Shown here piece by piece: positions 7,363-13,459 of a stretch of DNA of 13,459 bases. The stretch comes from RBG-16-66-20 sp035499575. GTDB lineage: Bacteria > Pseudomonadota > Gammaproteobacteria > Burkholderiales > SG8-39. The stretch covers positions 1 to 13,459 of the forward strand of contig DATJYN010000166.1 of the NCBI GenBank assembly GCA_035499575.1, read 5' to 3'. The stretch's first letter is position 1. Each line of letters opens with the position of its first letter. A model generated the notes under the pieces. That model saw nothing but the letters and a program-made list of their open reading frames with translations. It made no database searches and had not been told where the DNA came from. The position numbers and the translations under genes were made by a program.

Positions 7363-7836
7363 CTAGGGGCTCTTGCCCTTGGCCGCGAATCGGAAATCGC
7401 AGTGCGTCGCGCCCTGCATGATGGTCTGCGAGCGCTTCAGCGCGAGCTCCGGGTTGAAGCCCTGCACCATCGCGAAATCGCGGTTGCAGTGGAACAGGTA
7501 GCCGAGTTCCGGCAGCCCGAGCTCCTTGTAGAACTCCGCGTACTGGCAGCGCGTGACGTTGAAGTCGAGCTTCTCCGGCGACTTGCCGAGCGATTCGATC
7601 TTCAGGCTGCCGCCGCCCGACCAGACGCCCGACACCTTGTCCAGCGCCGCGAGATCCTTGCCATACTGCTCCGCCCATCTCTCGCCGTCCTTGCGGGCGA
7701 GCTCCAGGATGACCTCGCGCGCGATGTCGTTCGCGCGCTCCTTGCCGATGGCGCGCTGGAACGCCTGCACCAGCGGGATCATCACCCCGCCTTCGATCTT
7801 GCGGCGCTCCAGGTGCGTAATGTTTGGCTCAGGCAT
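7363..7836 (-). CDS. L-2-amino-thiazoline-4-carboxylic acid (ATC) hydrolase family protein
   Basis: A soluble 157-residue protein recognised from the ATC hydrolase family by TRCQYAEFYKELGLPELG (95-112), LFHCNRDFAMVQGFNP (114-129) and the closing GATHCDFRF (142-150). Conserved Cys97, Cys117, Cys146 and several acidic and histidine residues are candidates for metal or catalytic roles. The founding enzyme, from Pseudomonas, opens the thiazoline ring of L-ATC to N-carbamoyl-L-cysteine; many family members are untested, so the reaction here is a guess. ATG 7836 is chosen because AAGGAG lies six bases upstream (7843-7848). A longer version starting at ATG 7860 overlaps the serine hydrolase stop (ATGA) and adds eight residues, MTSAKETR. 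It is last in the - strand run and ends 6 bp from the convergent dehydrogenase. No signal peptide is visible. Confidence 0.85.
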   Translation of the reverse strand: MPEPNITHLERRKIEGGVMIPLVQAFQRAIGKERANDIAREVILELARKDGERWAEQYGKDLAALDKVSGVWSGGGSLKIESLGKSPEKLDFNVTRCQYAEFYKELGLPELGYLFHCNRDFAMVQGFNPELALKRSQTIMQGATHCDFRFAAKGKSP

Positions 7837-7842
7837 TCGCGT

Positions 7843-7848
7843 CTCCTT
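7843..7848 (-). promoter_or_regulatory. Strong ribosome-binding site of the ATC hydrolase gene
   Basis: On the - strand AAGGAG occupies 7848-7843, followed by a six-base spacer and ATG 7836. It is among the best Shine-Dalgarno matches in the window and favours the shorter start over ATG 7860. Confidence 0.6.
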
Positions 7849-7856
7849 GGCAGAGG

Positions 7857-9227
7857 TCATTCCTGGCGGACGGCTTCGAGGTCGCGCCCGCCCTGGTGAA
7901 GGATGAGTTTATCGGTCTTGCCGTCGCTGCCCGGCACGAAGCTGATCTGGGCATCCACGACCTTGTAGAAGTACTCCGTCTTCGATTCGGCGAACACCTG
8001 GAATTTTTCCTGGCCCGTCGCCTGCACCATCAGCTTGCCGTCCTCGACCGTGACCGTGAGGATGAATTTCGGCGTGACCGCGTAGGATCCGGCGAAGGGC
8101 GCCAGTACAGCCGGGTCGACGTCGATTGCCCGGTGCCGCCGCAGGGGCGCGGCGTCGAGTCCGAGCGCGACGCGCGCGACCTGGTTGCCGAGCTCGCTGA
8201 CGCGCATCGTGGCGGTGTTGGCTAGCACGACGACGCCGACGCCGCGGCCGGGCGCGACCGCGATCCAGCCGTGGTATCCGCCAGTCATGCCGTTGTGCCA
8301 CAGGGACACGCCATCTTCGGCAATGTGCCAGCCCAGTCCCATCGCCGGCCCGCCTTTCACCGCATCGCGCTTGCGTTGCGCAAGCTGCAGCGCCTGGGCG
8401 AGCGGCTGCCCGTCCGCCGCCAGGTTCGCCTCGACGAACCTGAGCAGGTCATCGCACGTGGACCGGATGCCGCCGGCGCCGACCAGCGCCTGGAAGTCCC
8501 AGTTTCTCTCCGGCCGCAGGGATGCGTCATAGGGCGGCGCGAGCCGACGGCGCTGGCCCACATCCAGCGTGACGCGCGTATCGCGCATGCCCAGCGGCGC
8601 GGCGATGCGCTCGATCAGCAGTTCCTCGTACGTCTCGCCCGCCTGGAGCGCCAGCACGTGGCCGAGCAGCCCCATGGCGTAGTTGGAATATTCGTATCGC
8701 CCCGGCGGCCGGCGCAGCGCGTGCCCGTTGAGGAACGCGTACATCTCGGCGACGGAGTAGTCGGCGTACGGGTTGGATGCATCCGCCGGCGCGAAGTTGT
8801 CCGGCATGCGCGGCAGGCCCGAGCTCTGCGTGGCCAGGTGCTCGAGCGTAATCGGAGTGCCGTTGGCGACGGGCACCCGCACCGAAGCCGGCAGGTACTT
8901 CTGCACCGGATCGTCCAGCTTCATGCGGCCCTCCAGCACCATGCTCGCCAGCAGCACGCTGGTGAACACCTTGCTGATCGAGCCGATCTCGTACACGGTG
9001 TCGCCGCGGGGCGCGATGCCGGAGCCCTTGGCGGTTTCGCCGTATGCGATCACCTGTGTCTGTCCGTCCTGGACGATGCCGACGACGAGCCCCACCACGA
9101 GGCCGTCTTCCAGCAGCGGGCGGGCCAGTGGATCGATCTGCGGCCGCAGGTCGAGTCCATGCGCCGCGGGCGGGAGCGCGGCCAGCAGTACGAGAGCGCA
9201 AGCGGCGATGCGGCTGGTCATCCGCAT
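7857..9227 (-). CDS. Periplasmic serine hydrolase, class C beta-lactamase/AmpH-like (S12 family)
   Basis: A 456-residue secreted serine hydrolase. Residues 1-24 form a signal peptide (positively charged start, hydrophobic ALVLLAAL, AHG end). The three active-site motifs of the penicillin-recognising fold are present: SISK with Ser83 and Lys86, YSN at 180-182, and HNG at 311-313 in place of the KTG of classical beta-lactamases; HxG is common in AmpH/EstB/D-aminopeptidase relatives. A C-terminal beta-rich domain (about 370-456, from LAPFAGSYAV) is the extension often seen in this group. Likely roles are peptidoglycan peptide trimming, D-amino peptide or ester cleavage; strong beta-lactam resistance is not implied. 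The ATG at 9227 is 6 bp after the GNAT stop; ATG 9221 is an alternative. Its stop overlaps an upstream ATG candidate of the ATC hydrolase gene (ATGA). Substrate is unknown. Confidence 0.9.
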   Translation of the reverse strand: MRMTSRIAACALVLLAALPPAAHGLDLRPQIDPLARPLLEDGLVVGLVVGIVQDGQTQVIAYGETAKGSGIAPRGDTVYEIGSISKVFTSVLLASMVLEGRMKLDDPVQKYLPASVRVPVANGTPITLEHLATQSSGLPRMPDNFAPADASNPYADYSVAEMYAFLNGHALRRPPGRYEYSNYAMGLLGHVLALQAGETYEELLIERIAAPLGMRDTRVTLDVGQRRRLAPPYDASLRPERNWDFQALVGAGGIRSTCDDLLRFVEANLAADGQPLAQALQLAQRKRDAVKGGPAMGLGWHIAEDGVSLWHNGMTGGYHGWIAVAPGRGVGVVVLANTATMRVSELGNQVARVALGLDAAPLRRHRAIDVDPAVLAPFAGSYAVTPKFILTVTVEDGKLMVQATGQEKFQVFAESKTEYFYKVVDAQISFVPGSDGKTDKLILHQGGRDLEAVRQE

Positions 9228-9233
9228 CCGTTG

Positions 9234-9701
9234 TTATTCCCGATATACGGTGTAGCGGACGAAGTCGCTGTGCGGCGTGAACTTATCGTACAGGCCGCGC
9301 GCGCGGTAGTTGTTCAGCCTGGTGTGCCAATAGAGCCTGGACCAGCCTTCGCGCTTCATTTCAGCCACCAGCCAGTCGATCAACTGCTCGCCCACCCGCG
9401 ACGCGCGCTGCGCTGGATCAACGAACAAATCCCCCAGGTAGCAGACCGGCGTGAGCCCCAGCGTGTGCTCGTGCACGACGTAGTTGGCGATACCGATGAC
9501 GCCGTTCTTGCGATCCTCCGCAACGATCGCGTGGATCGGCGAGGCATCGTCCAGGATCCGCTTCCAGGTATAGCGGGTAAGCGGTTTCGACGGGGTTCGC
9601 TTGTAGAAGAGGCAGTAGCCGTCGAACAACTCGCGCCAGCGTTTCTCGTCTCGCGCCGCGGCTTGGCGAACAGTTACCTTGTGAAGACGGGTTTTTGGCA
9701 C
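9234..9701 (-). CDS. GNAT family N-acetyltransferase
   Basis: A 155-residue GNAT-fold protein, expected to transfer an acetyl group from acetyl-CoA to an amine. Features in order are an N-terminal VRQAAARDEKRWRELFDGYC (11-30), HAIVAED (57-63), the beta-4/alpha-3 core CYLGDLFVDPAQRASRVGEQLI (87-108), and LYWHTRLNNYRARGLYDKF (123-141) with the usual C-terminal FVRYTV. The acetyl-CoA pyrophosphate loop, normally R/Q-x-x-G-x-G/A, reads RASRVG (99-104): the central Gly is Arg102, which may weaken cofactor binding. GTG 9701 is chosen because it brings the family N-terminus close to the start and lies after the HIT stop; a GTG at 9734 would add 11 residues and overlap the HIT gene by 19 bases. Six bases separate its stop from the serine hydrolase start. 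G+C is somewhat lower than the outer genes (about 60% in sampled lines). Acceptor substrate is unknown. Confidence 0.87.
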   Translation of the reverse strand: MPKTRLHKVTVRQAAARDEKRWRELFDGYCLFYKRTPSKPLTRYTWKRILDDASPIHAIVAEDRKNGVIGIANYVVHEHTLGLTPVCYLGDLFVDPAQRASRVGEQLIDWLVAEMKREGWSRLYWHTRLNNYRARGLYDKFTPHSDFVRYTVYRE

Positions 9702-9715
9702 AGACGTCCCGCCGC

Positions 9716-10081
9716 CTAATGTGACAGTACGCACCTGATGCCGCCCCGCGGATCAGGCACGTCACCCGCGTAGCGAGGTATCAAGTGCAAGTGAACGTGC
9801 ATGCGGGATTGGCCTGCCGCTTTCCCGACGTTGACCCCAATGTTGTAGCCGTCTGGCGAATGCTGCTTCCGGATGGATTTTTCAATTCCCGCCAGCAATG
9901 CAAGAACGGCAGATTGTTCTTTGGCGGTCATGTCGAAGAAGCTTGCCACATGCCGTTTGGGTATCACGAGTACGTGCCCACGGCTAAGCGAGTTGCTGTC
10001 GTAACGCACGTAGGCCAGCTCGTTCTCAAGGAGCACTTCGGACCGCGAACATAATTCGCACTGAATCGATTCGGTTGCCAT
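9716..10081 (-). CDS. HIT family (histidine triad) nucleotide hydrolase
   Basis: A 121-residue HIT protein. The triad is clear: MHVHLHLIPRY puts histidines at 95, 97 and 99, with His97 the expected nucleophile. Other family blocks are CELC (8-11, possible metal pair), SRGHVLVIPKRHV (33-45), YNIGVNVGKAAGQS (79-92) and the ending DPRGGIR (110-116). HIT enzymes cleave nucleotide phosphoramidates or dinucleotides such as Ap4A; this one most resembles the Fhit/Hnt-like bacterial group. ATG 10081 is chosen because CELC and the family N-terminus follow at once, although the frame stays open far upstream. It lies 27 bp after the cyclase stop with no strong Shine-Dalgarno. By hand count about 54% G+C over 9781-10080, against 68% in one sampled line of the neighbouring cyclase gene, a sign of separate origin. 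Family call is secure. Confidence 0.92.
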   Translation of the reverse strand: MATESIQCELCSRSEVLLENELAYVRYDSNSLSRGHVLVIPKRHVASFFDMTAKEQSAVLALLAGIEKSIRKQHSPDGYNIGVNVGKAAGQSRMHVHLHLIPRYAGDVPDPRGGIRCVLSH

Positions 10082-10107
10082 GGCCGTTCGCGTCTTGCGC
10101 CGCCTAT

Positions 10108-11130
10108 CTATTTTGCCGATCGCTGCAGGTCGTAGACGGTAACGGGGTCGCTGAAGCCGCGGATCTTGGCGGAGCGCTGCGTGGCGAATTCGAAGCCGGC
10201 ATCGTCGCCGGCTGCGTCGCGCACGGCTTTCGAGACGACGACGGAGCGCTTGGCGAGGCCGCAGAGGCGCGCGGCGAGGTTCACGGTGGTGCCGACCACG
10301 GCATAGTCGAGATGGCGGCTGGTGCCGAGGTTGCCGATCATCGCCGGCCCCATGTGGATGCCGAGCCCGATCGCGCCGGGGCTGTCGGCGGCGCGGTCGA
10401 GGATGTCGAGCGCGCATTTGCAGGACTTGAGCGCCATGTCGCCCTTGTCGAACACGGCCATGATGCCGTCGCCCGCGTACTTGTCGATGTAGCCGCCGTG
10501 CTTGTAGACGAGCTCGGCCTGCGAAGCGAGGCGCTTGCTGAGGAATTCGAACAGCAGTTCGGGCGCGAGGTCCTGGCCCATTTCGAGCAGGCCGCGCACG
10601 TCGGAGAACAGCACGCAGACTTCCTGCTGGCGCGGCGCGGGCAGCTTGCCGGTGTTGGCGAAGACCTGGGCGATTTCCTCGGTGCGTGGCGAGACGTGAC
10701 GCCGCAGCGAAAGCGTCATCGATTCGACCTGCCTGAGGTAGTCGGTCTTGGCCATCAGGTTGCCGAGCCGCTTGCGCAGCACCATGGCGTGCAGCGGCTT
10801 CTGGATGAAGTCGTCGGCGCCGGCCTCGACGGCCCATTGCAGCACTTCGCGCTGGTCGATGGCGGTGACGAAGATGATGGGTGCGTCGCGGTAGGGGGCC
10901 ATGGACCGCAGGCTGCGGCACAGCTCGATGCCGTTCATGTCGGGCAGCCGGATGTCGAGCAGGAAGGCGTCGACCGGGTGCTCGCGCGCGAGCTTGAGCG
11001 CCTGCTCGCCGGTCTCCGCCTCGACCACGATGCACTCGCTGGTGGTGAGGATATCGGTGCCGAGCATGCGGCTGACCGCGGTATCGTCCACCACCAGGAC
11101 GGTCTTGCCCTTCAGGATCTCGTCGTCCAT
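10108..11130 (-). CDS. Response regulator receiver-adenylate cyclase fusion
   Basis: A 340-residue cytoplasmic fusion expected to make cAMP under two-component control. Residues about 8-125 are a receiver domain: acidic pair Asp15/Asp16, phosphoacceptor Asp59 in FLLDIRLPDMNG, Thr89 and Lys111 in QKP. A linker (about 126-165) leads to a class III cyclase domain (about 168-338). Metal-binding aspartates are Asp177 (LFSDVRG) and Asp221 (KYAGDG), 44 residues apart as in characterised class III enzymes. Lys217 matches the adenine-selecting lysine, and Asn284 and Arg288 in TVNLAAR match the transition-state pair. The second purine-selecting position appears to be Ala277 rather than Asp or Thr, and VVGTTVN replaces the more usual VIGDTVN, so ATP over GTP is likely but not certain. 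No histidine kinase is encoded nearby. The start lies 2 bp after the TonB receptor stop. Confidence 0.93.
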   Translation of the reverse strand: MDDEILKGKTVLVVDDTAVSRMLGTDILTTSECIVVEAETGEQALKLAREHPVDAFLLDIRLPDMNGIELCRSLRSMAPYRDAPIIFVTAIDQREVLQWAVEAGADDFIQKPLHAMVLRKRLGNLMAKTDYLRQVESMTLSLRRHVSPRTEEIAQVFANTGKLPAPRQQEVCVLFSDVRGLLEMGQDLAPELLFEFLSKRLASQAELVYKHGGYIDKYAGDGIMAVFDKGDMALKSCKCALDILDRAADSPGAIGLGIHMGPAMIGNLGTSRHLDYAVVGTTVNLAARLCGLAKRSVVVSKAVRDAAGDDAGFEFATQRSAKIRGFSDPVTVYDLQRSAK

Positions 11131-11132
11131 GG

Positions 11133-13271
11133 CTAGAAGCCGAGTTTAGCCTGTAGTCCGATCACCCCGTTGCGGCCCGGCGAGGGCTCGAAAAACCGCA
11201 GGTTGGCGTCGTTGACGATCACCGAGCCGGCGTAGCGGCGGTTGGTGATGTTGTCGACGCGGGCATATTCGGTGAAGCGCCAGCGGCCGAAGTTCTGCAC
11301 GAAGTTGGCGGCGGCGTTGGTCAGGCGGTAGCCGTCCGCGGCGGCCGTATTGGCGTCGTCCGCCCAGAGGCGCGACTTGGCCTGGTACTCGAGCGCGGCG
11401 GTGAAGCCGGCCGGGGCGTAGCGCCAGCGCAGTTCGCCGTAGAACGAGGAGCGCGGCACGCCGGGCAGGTAGTTGCCGGCGCGCACCACGACCGGCACCG
11501 CCGGCGTATTGGCGACGGAGTTGAAAGTGTCGAGGAACGTCGCCTGCAGGCGCGTCCAGGCGAGCGCCGCCTCGAAGCCCCAGGGCAGCATTGCGCTGCC
11601 GCCCAGCTCGACTCCCTTGCGGCGCGTATCGCCGACGTTCTGGTAGGTGGCGCGCCCGCCGGAGTTTGTGGCGATGGCGATTTCGTCGTGCGTGAGGATG
11701 TCGAACACCGCGAGGTTCATGCGCACGCGGTCGGCGATGAGGGTCTTCACGCCGGTTTCCAGGTGGTAGCTTTTCGAGGCGCTCAGCCCGAAGTTCAGGC
11801 CCGGGCCGATCGGGCTGTAGGCGAGTTCGGCGAAGGTCGGCGTCTCGAAGCCGCGCCCGGCGGTGGCGTAGAGGCTGGTGGTGGGCGCCAGGCGGTAGAG
11901 GATGCCGGCGACCGGCGTGATCGCGCTGTAGTCCTTCGAGCCGCTGTCGTTGCCGTTGCCGGGCACGATGAAGAAGTCGTCGCTCGAGAAGGCGATCAGG
12001 CTGGCGCGCACGCCGGCGGTGGCGATCCAGCGCTCGGTGAAGCGCCATTCGCCCTGCGCGTAGATTCCGGTGGAGGTGACGCGGTCCATTTCGTCGCGCT
12101 TCAGGCCGGCGGTGTCGCCGTTGTCGTTGATGAAGCCCTTGCGGCGCTCGGCCATGGTTTCGTAGTCGCCGCCGACGTTGACGGTGAACGGCGCGCCGAG
12201 CAGCTTGCCGTCGCGCGTCAGGCGCAGCCCGAGGCCGCCGTAGTCGCGGTCGAGGTCCACCACGCCGCCCGAGTTCGTCGCCACGGCCTGCGTGGCCAGC
12301 GGGATCGCAAGGTACTGGCGCACGTCGCGGTGGCCGCCGTAAAACGTGGTGTTCAGCGTCCAGTCCGACGACAGGCGCTGCGCGTAGGCGGCGCCGACCT
12401 GGTTCTGGGTCACGGTCTTGCGCGTGTTGAACTGCAGCGCCGCGGCGACGACCTGCTTCGGGTCGGCGTTCATCTGCGCGCGCGTCAGACCGAGCGGGTC
12501 CTGCGCGTTCGGGTTGTCCATGGAATTGGCGACCAGCGTGAGCGTGCCGCCTGATTCCATCGGCAGGAAGACCTTGCCGTTCAGGATGTCGCGGTCGGCG
12601 GCGCTGTGCTGCCGGTAGCCGTCGGTGTGGAAGCGCGAGCCGCTGACCACGCCGTCGCCGCCGTCGCCGATCCTGGCGCCCGCCTGCAGGCCATAGCGCG
12701 AGCTGCGGAAGCTGCCGAGGGAAAAATCGGTCGTGACGGATGGCTCGCCGCGCGCGGTGGTCAGGTTGATGACGCCGCCCGAGGCGTTGCCGTACATCAG
12801 CGCGAACGGCCCGCGCAGGACCTCGACGCTCTGCGCAGAACTCAGGTCCCAGTGCGACACCTGGCCCTGGCCGTCGGGGAAGCTGGACGGGATGCCGTCG
12901 CTGACCAGGCGCAGGCCGCGCACGCCGAAGGTGGAACGCCCGCCGAAGCCGCGCGAGGAGATCTGCAGGTCCTGCGCGTAGTTCTGGCGGTTCTGCACCG
13001 AGATGCCCGGCACGCGGTTGAGCGACTCGGACAGGTTGACCATCGGGTGCGTGAAGTGGATGTCGTCCGCATCCACCTTGTCCACGGAGGCGGGCACCTC
13101 CATGCTCGGCCGCTCCACGCGGGTGCCGGTGACCGTGACCGTATCTTCCGTGCTGCCGGCACTATCGGCAGCCTTGTAGGCAGGCGCGTCGCTCTGCGCT
13201 TGTGCGGCGCAATGGAAGCCGAGCGCGACGCAGGCCGCTGCGAGGCCTTTCATTGTTTTACCGAACGACAA
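11133..13271 (-). CDS. TonB-dependent outer-membrane receptor
   Basis: A 712-residue TonB-dependent receptor. Residues 1-25 form a signal peptide (cleavage likely after AQA at 25). A TonB-box-like DTVTVTGTR (43-51) is followed by the plug domain (about 55-172) with LNRVPGISVQNRQNYAQDLQ, SSRGFG, VRGLRLVSDGIPSSFPDGQG-type blocks and VEVLRGPFALMYGNASGGVINL. The remainder is a beta barrel rich in alternating aromatic strands, ending in Phe712 as outer-membrane proteins usually do. It would import a large or scarce ligand (siderophore, other metal chelate, or small organic molecule) using TonB energy; nothing in the sequence fixes the ligand. TTG 13271 is preferred because AGGAG lies eight bases upstream; ATG 13253 (MKGLAAACV) also gives a good signal peptide but has no spaced ribosome-binding site. 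Its stop is 2 bp before the cyclase start. Confidence 0.93.
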   Translation of the reverse strand: MSFGKTMKGLAAACVALGFHCAAQAQSDAPAYKAADSAGSTEDTVTVTGTRVERPSMEVPASVDKVDADDIHFTHPMVNLSESLNRVPGISVQNRQNYAQDLQISSRGFGGRSTFGVRGLRLVSDGIPSSFPDGQGQVSHWDLSSAQSVEVLRGPFALMYGNASGGVINLTTARGEPSVTTDFSLGSFRSSRYGLQAGARIGDGGDGVVSGSRFHTDGYRQHSAADRDILNGKVFLPMESGGTLTLVANSMDNPNAQDPLGLTRAQMNADPKQVVAAALQFNTRKTVTQNQVGAAYAQRLSSDWTLNTTFYGGHRDVRQYLAIPLATQAVATNSGGVVDLDRDYGGLGLRLTRDGKLLGAPFTVNVGGDYETMAERRKGFINDNGDTAGLKRDEMDRVTSTGIYAQGEWRFTERWIATAGVRASLIAFSSDDFFIVPGNGNDSGSKDYSAITPVAGILYRLAPTTSLYATAGRGFETPTFAELAYSPIGPGLNFGLSASKSYHLETGVKTLIADRVRMNLAVFDILTHDEIAIATNSGGRATYQNVGDTRRKGVELGGSAMLPWGFEAALAWTRLQATFLDTFNSVANTPAVPVVVRAGNYLPGVPRSSFYGELRWRYAPAGFTAALEYQAKSRLWADDANTAAADGYRLTNAAANFVQNFGRWRFTEYARVDNITNRRYAGSVIVNDANLRFFEPSPGRNGVIGLQAKLGF

Positions 13272-13279
13272 AGCGGCAT

Positions 13280-13297
13280 CTCCTCCCCGGGGAGAAG
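13280..13297 (-). promoter_or_regulatory. Inverted repeat covering the TonB receptor ribosome-binding site
   Basis: On the - strand CTTCTCC, CCGG, GGAGGAG runs from 13297 to 13280. As RNA it can form a 7-bp stem with one G-U pair and a four-base loop; its 3' arm includes the AGGAG that serves the TTG start at 13271. The core CTCCCCGGGGAG (13283-13294) is a perfect 12-bp palindrome. It could limit translation until melted or bound, or be a DNA-level operator. Not tested, and short GC palindromes occur by chance. Confidence 0.45.
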
Positions 13298-13329
13298 ATT
13301 CCAGCCTACACGATTCGAACCGGCGCGCC

Positions 13330-13459
13330 CTAGCCTAGAACCGCGACAATCTGGCCCTCGGCCACCGCGTCGCCTTCCTTCACCTGCAGCTCCTTGAGCG
13401 TCCCCGCGGCGGGCGCGACCACCGGGATCTCCATCTTCATCGACTCGAGGATCAGGATC
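13330..13459 (-). CDS. Biotin/lipoyl carrier domain protein, C-terminal end (5' partial)
   Basis: The last 42 codons and the stop of a gene entering from the right edge. The translation carries ESMKME, the biotinylation motif with the modified lysine, followed by IPVVAPAAGTLKELQV, EGDAVAEGQ and a final IVAVLG. This is the second half of a biotinyl carrier hammerhead domain, as found in acetyl-CoA carboxylase BccP or at the C-terminus of propionyl- and methylcrotonyl-CoA carboxylase alpha subunits. A short stand-alone carrier of about 70 residues is equally possible; the missing upstream part decides. It lies on the same strand as the TonB receptor, whose TTG start is 58 bp downstream, so the two could share a transcript. 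The gene is too short for an independent start to be judged inside the window. Confidence 0.85.
   Translation of the reverse strand, partial: ILILESMKMEIPVVAPAAGTLKELQVKEGDAVAEGQIVAVLG

Noticed and set aside
7367..7378. GGGC-TCTT-GCCC stem at the convergent gene ends
   Set aside because: Four base pairs with only two T residues after it, and it lies inside the ATC hydrolase coding region; too weak to call a terminator.
8271..9719. A 482-codon + strand open frame opposite the serine hydrolase and GNAT genes
   Set aside because: It spans two real genes on the other strand, has no recognisable motif, and is Arg/Ala/His-rich as expected for an antisense frame.
10075..11136. A 353-codon open frame on the + strand opposite the cyclase gene
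   Set aside because: It is the antisense shadow of a GC-rich gene. Its translation is low-complexity (rich in Ala, Glu, Arg, His) with no domain, while the - strand frame has intact catalytic motifs.
13250..13279. A nine-codon reading frame (MPLCRSVKQ) overlapping ATG 13253 by ATGA on the - strand
   Set aside because: Its ATG sits directly against the AGGAG with no spacer, too close for normal initiation, and TTG 13271 explains the same ribosome-binding site better.
13312..13321. GATTCGAACC, the complement of a tRNA T-loop (GGTTCGAATC)
   Set aside because: The flanking bases do not form the five-pair T stem (second pair is G-G) and no acceptor or anticodon arm can be found around it.

Overview
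The window is GC-rich (about two thirds G+C in most genes by eye), densely packed and bacterial. The outer-membrane TonB receptor, periplasmic serine hydrolase, DctA and the amidase/HpxZ pair point to a Gram-negative proteobacterium, most likely a betaproteobacterium; that placement is inferred from protein resemblance and base composition only. No tRNA, rRNA, CRISPR array, insertion sequence or phage gene was seen. Almost every base is coding: the largest gap is about 58 bp, so no stretch over 300 bp lacks a gene.

Left half, + strand (1-7356): eight genes in one direction. An AtzE/HpxY-type amidase (5' end outside the window) overlaps an hpxZ-like gene. Then comes a complete membrane and ATPase set of a peptide/nickel-type ABC importer (two permeases, two ATPases), then a DctA-type dicarboxylate symporter overlapping an acyl-CoA dehydrogenase. 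Five of the seven junctions overlap by 1-4 bases (GTGA, TGATG, TTGA, GTGA, ATGA), so the run looks like one or two translationally coupled operons. A plausible reading is import of a small amide/ureido compound, hydrolysis by the amidase with HpxZ, and handling of a carboxylic acid by DctA and the dehydrogenase. The importer's substrate-binding protein and the amidase's small partner subunit are not in the window and may lie upstream.

Right half, - strand (13459-7363): seven genes in the opposite direction. In transcription order they are the C-terminal end of a biotin carrier domain, a TonB-dependent receptor, a response-regulator/adenylate-cyclase fusion, a HIT-family hydrolase, a GNAT acetyltransferase, an AmpH/beta-lactamase-like periplasmic serine hydrolase, and an L-2-amino-thiazoline-4-carboxylate (ATC) hydrolase family protein. 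From the TonB receptor onward gaps are at most 26 bp, which suggests co-transcription although the functions are mixed. The HIT gene is clearly lower in G+C than its neighbours. The two runs converge with only 6 bp between stop codons and no visible terminator.

Points most worth a second look: the cyclase fusion placed 2 bp behind a TonB receptor, with Ala at the expected purine-selecting position; ATC hydrolase, serine hydrolase and GNAT following that receptor; two inverted repeats that cover ribosome-binding sites (hpxZ and the TonB receptor); and the DctA-dehydrogenase overlap. None of these is proven to be a new system; they are testable associations.
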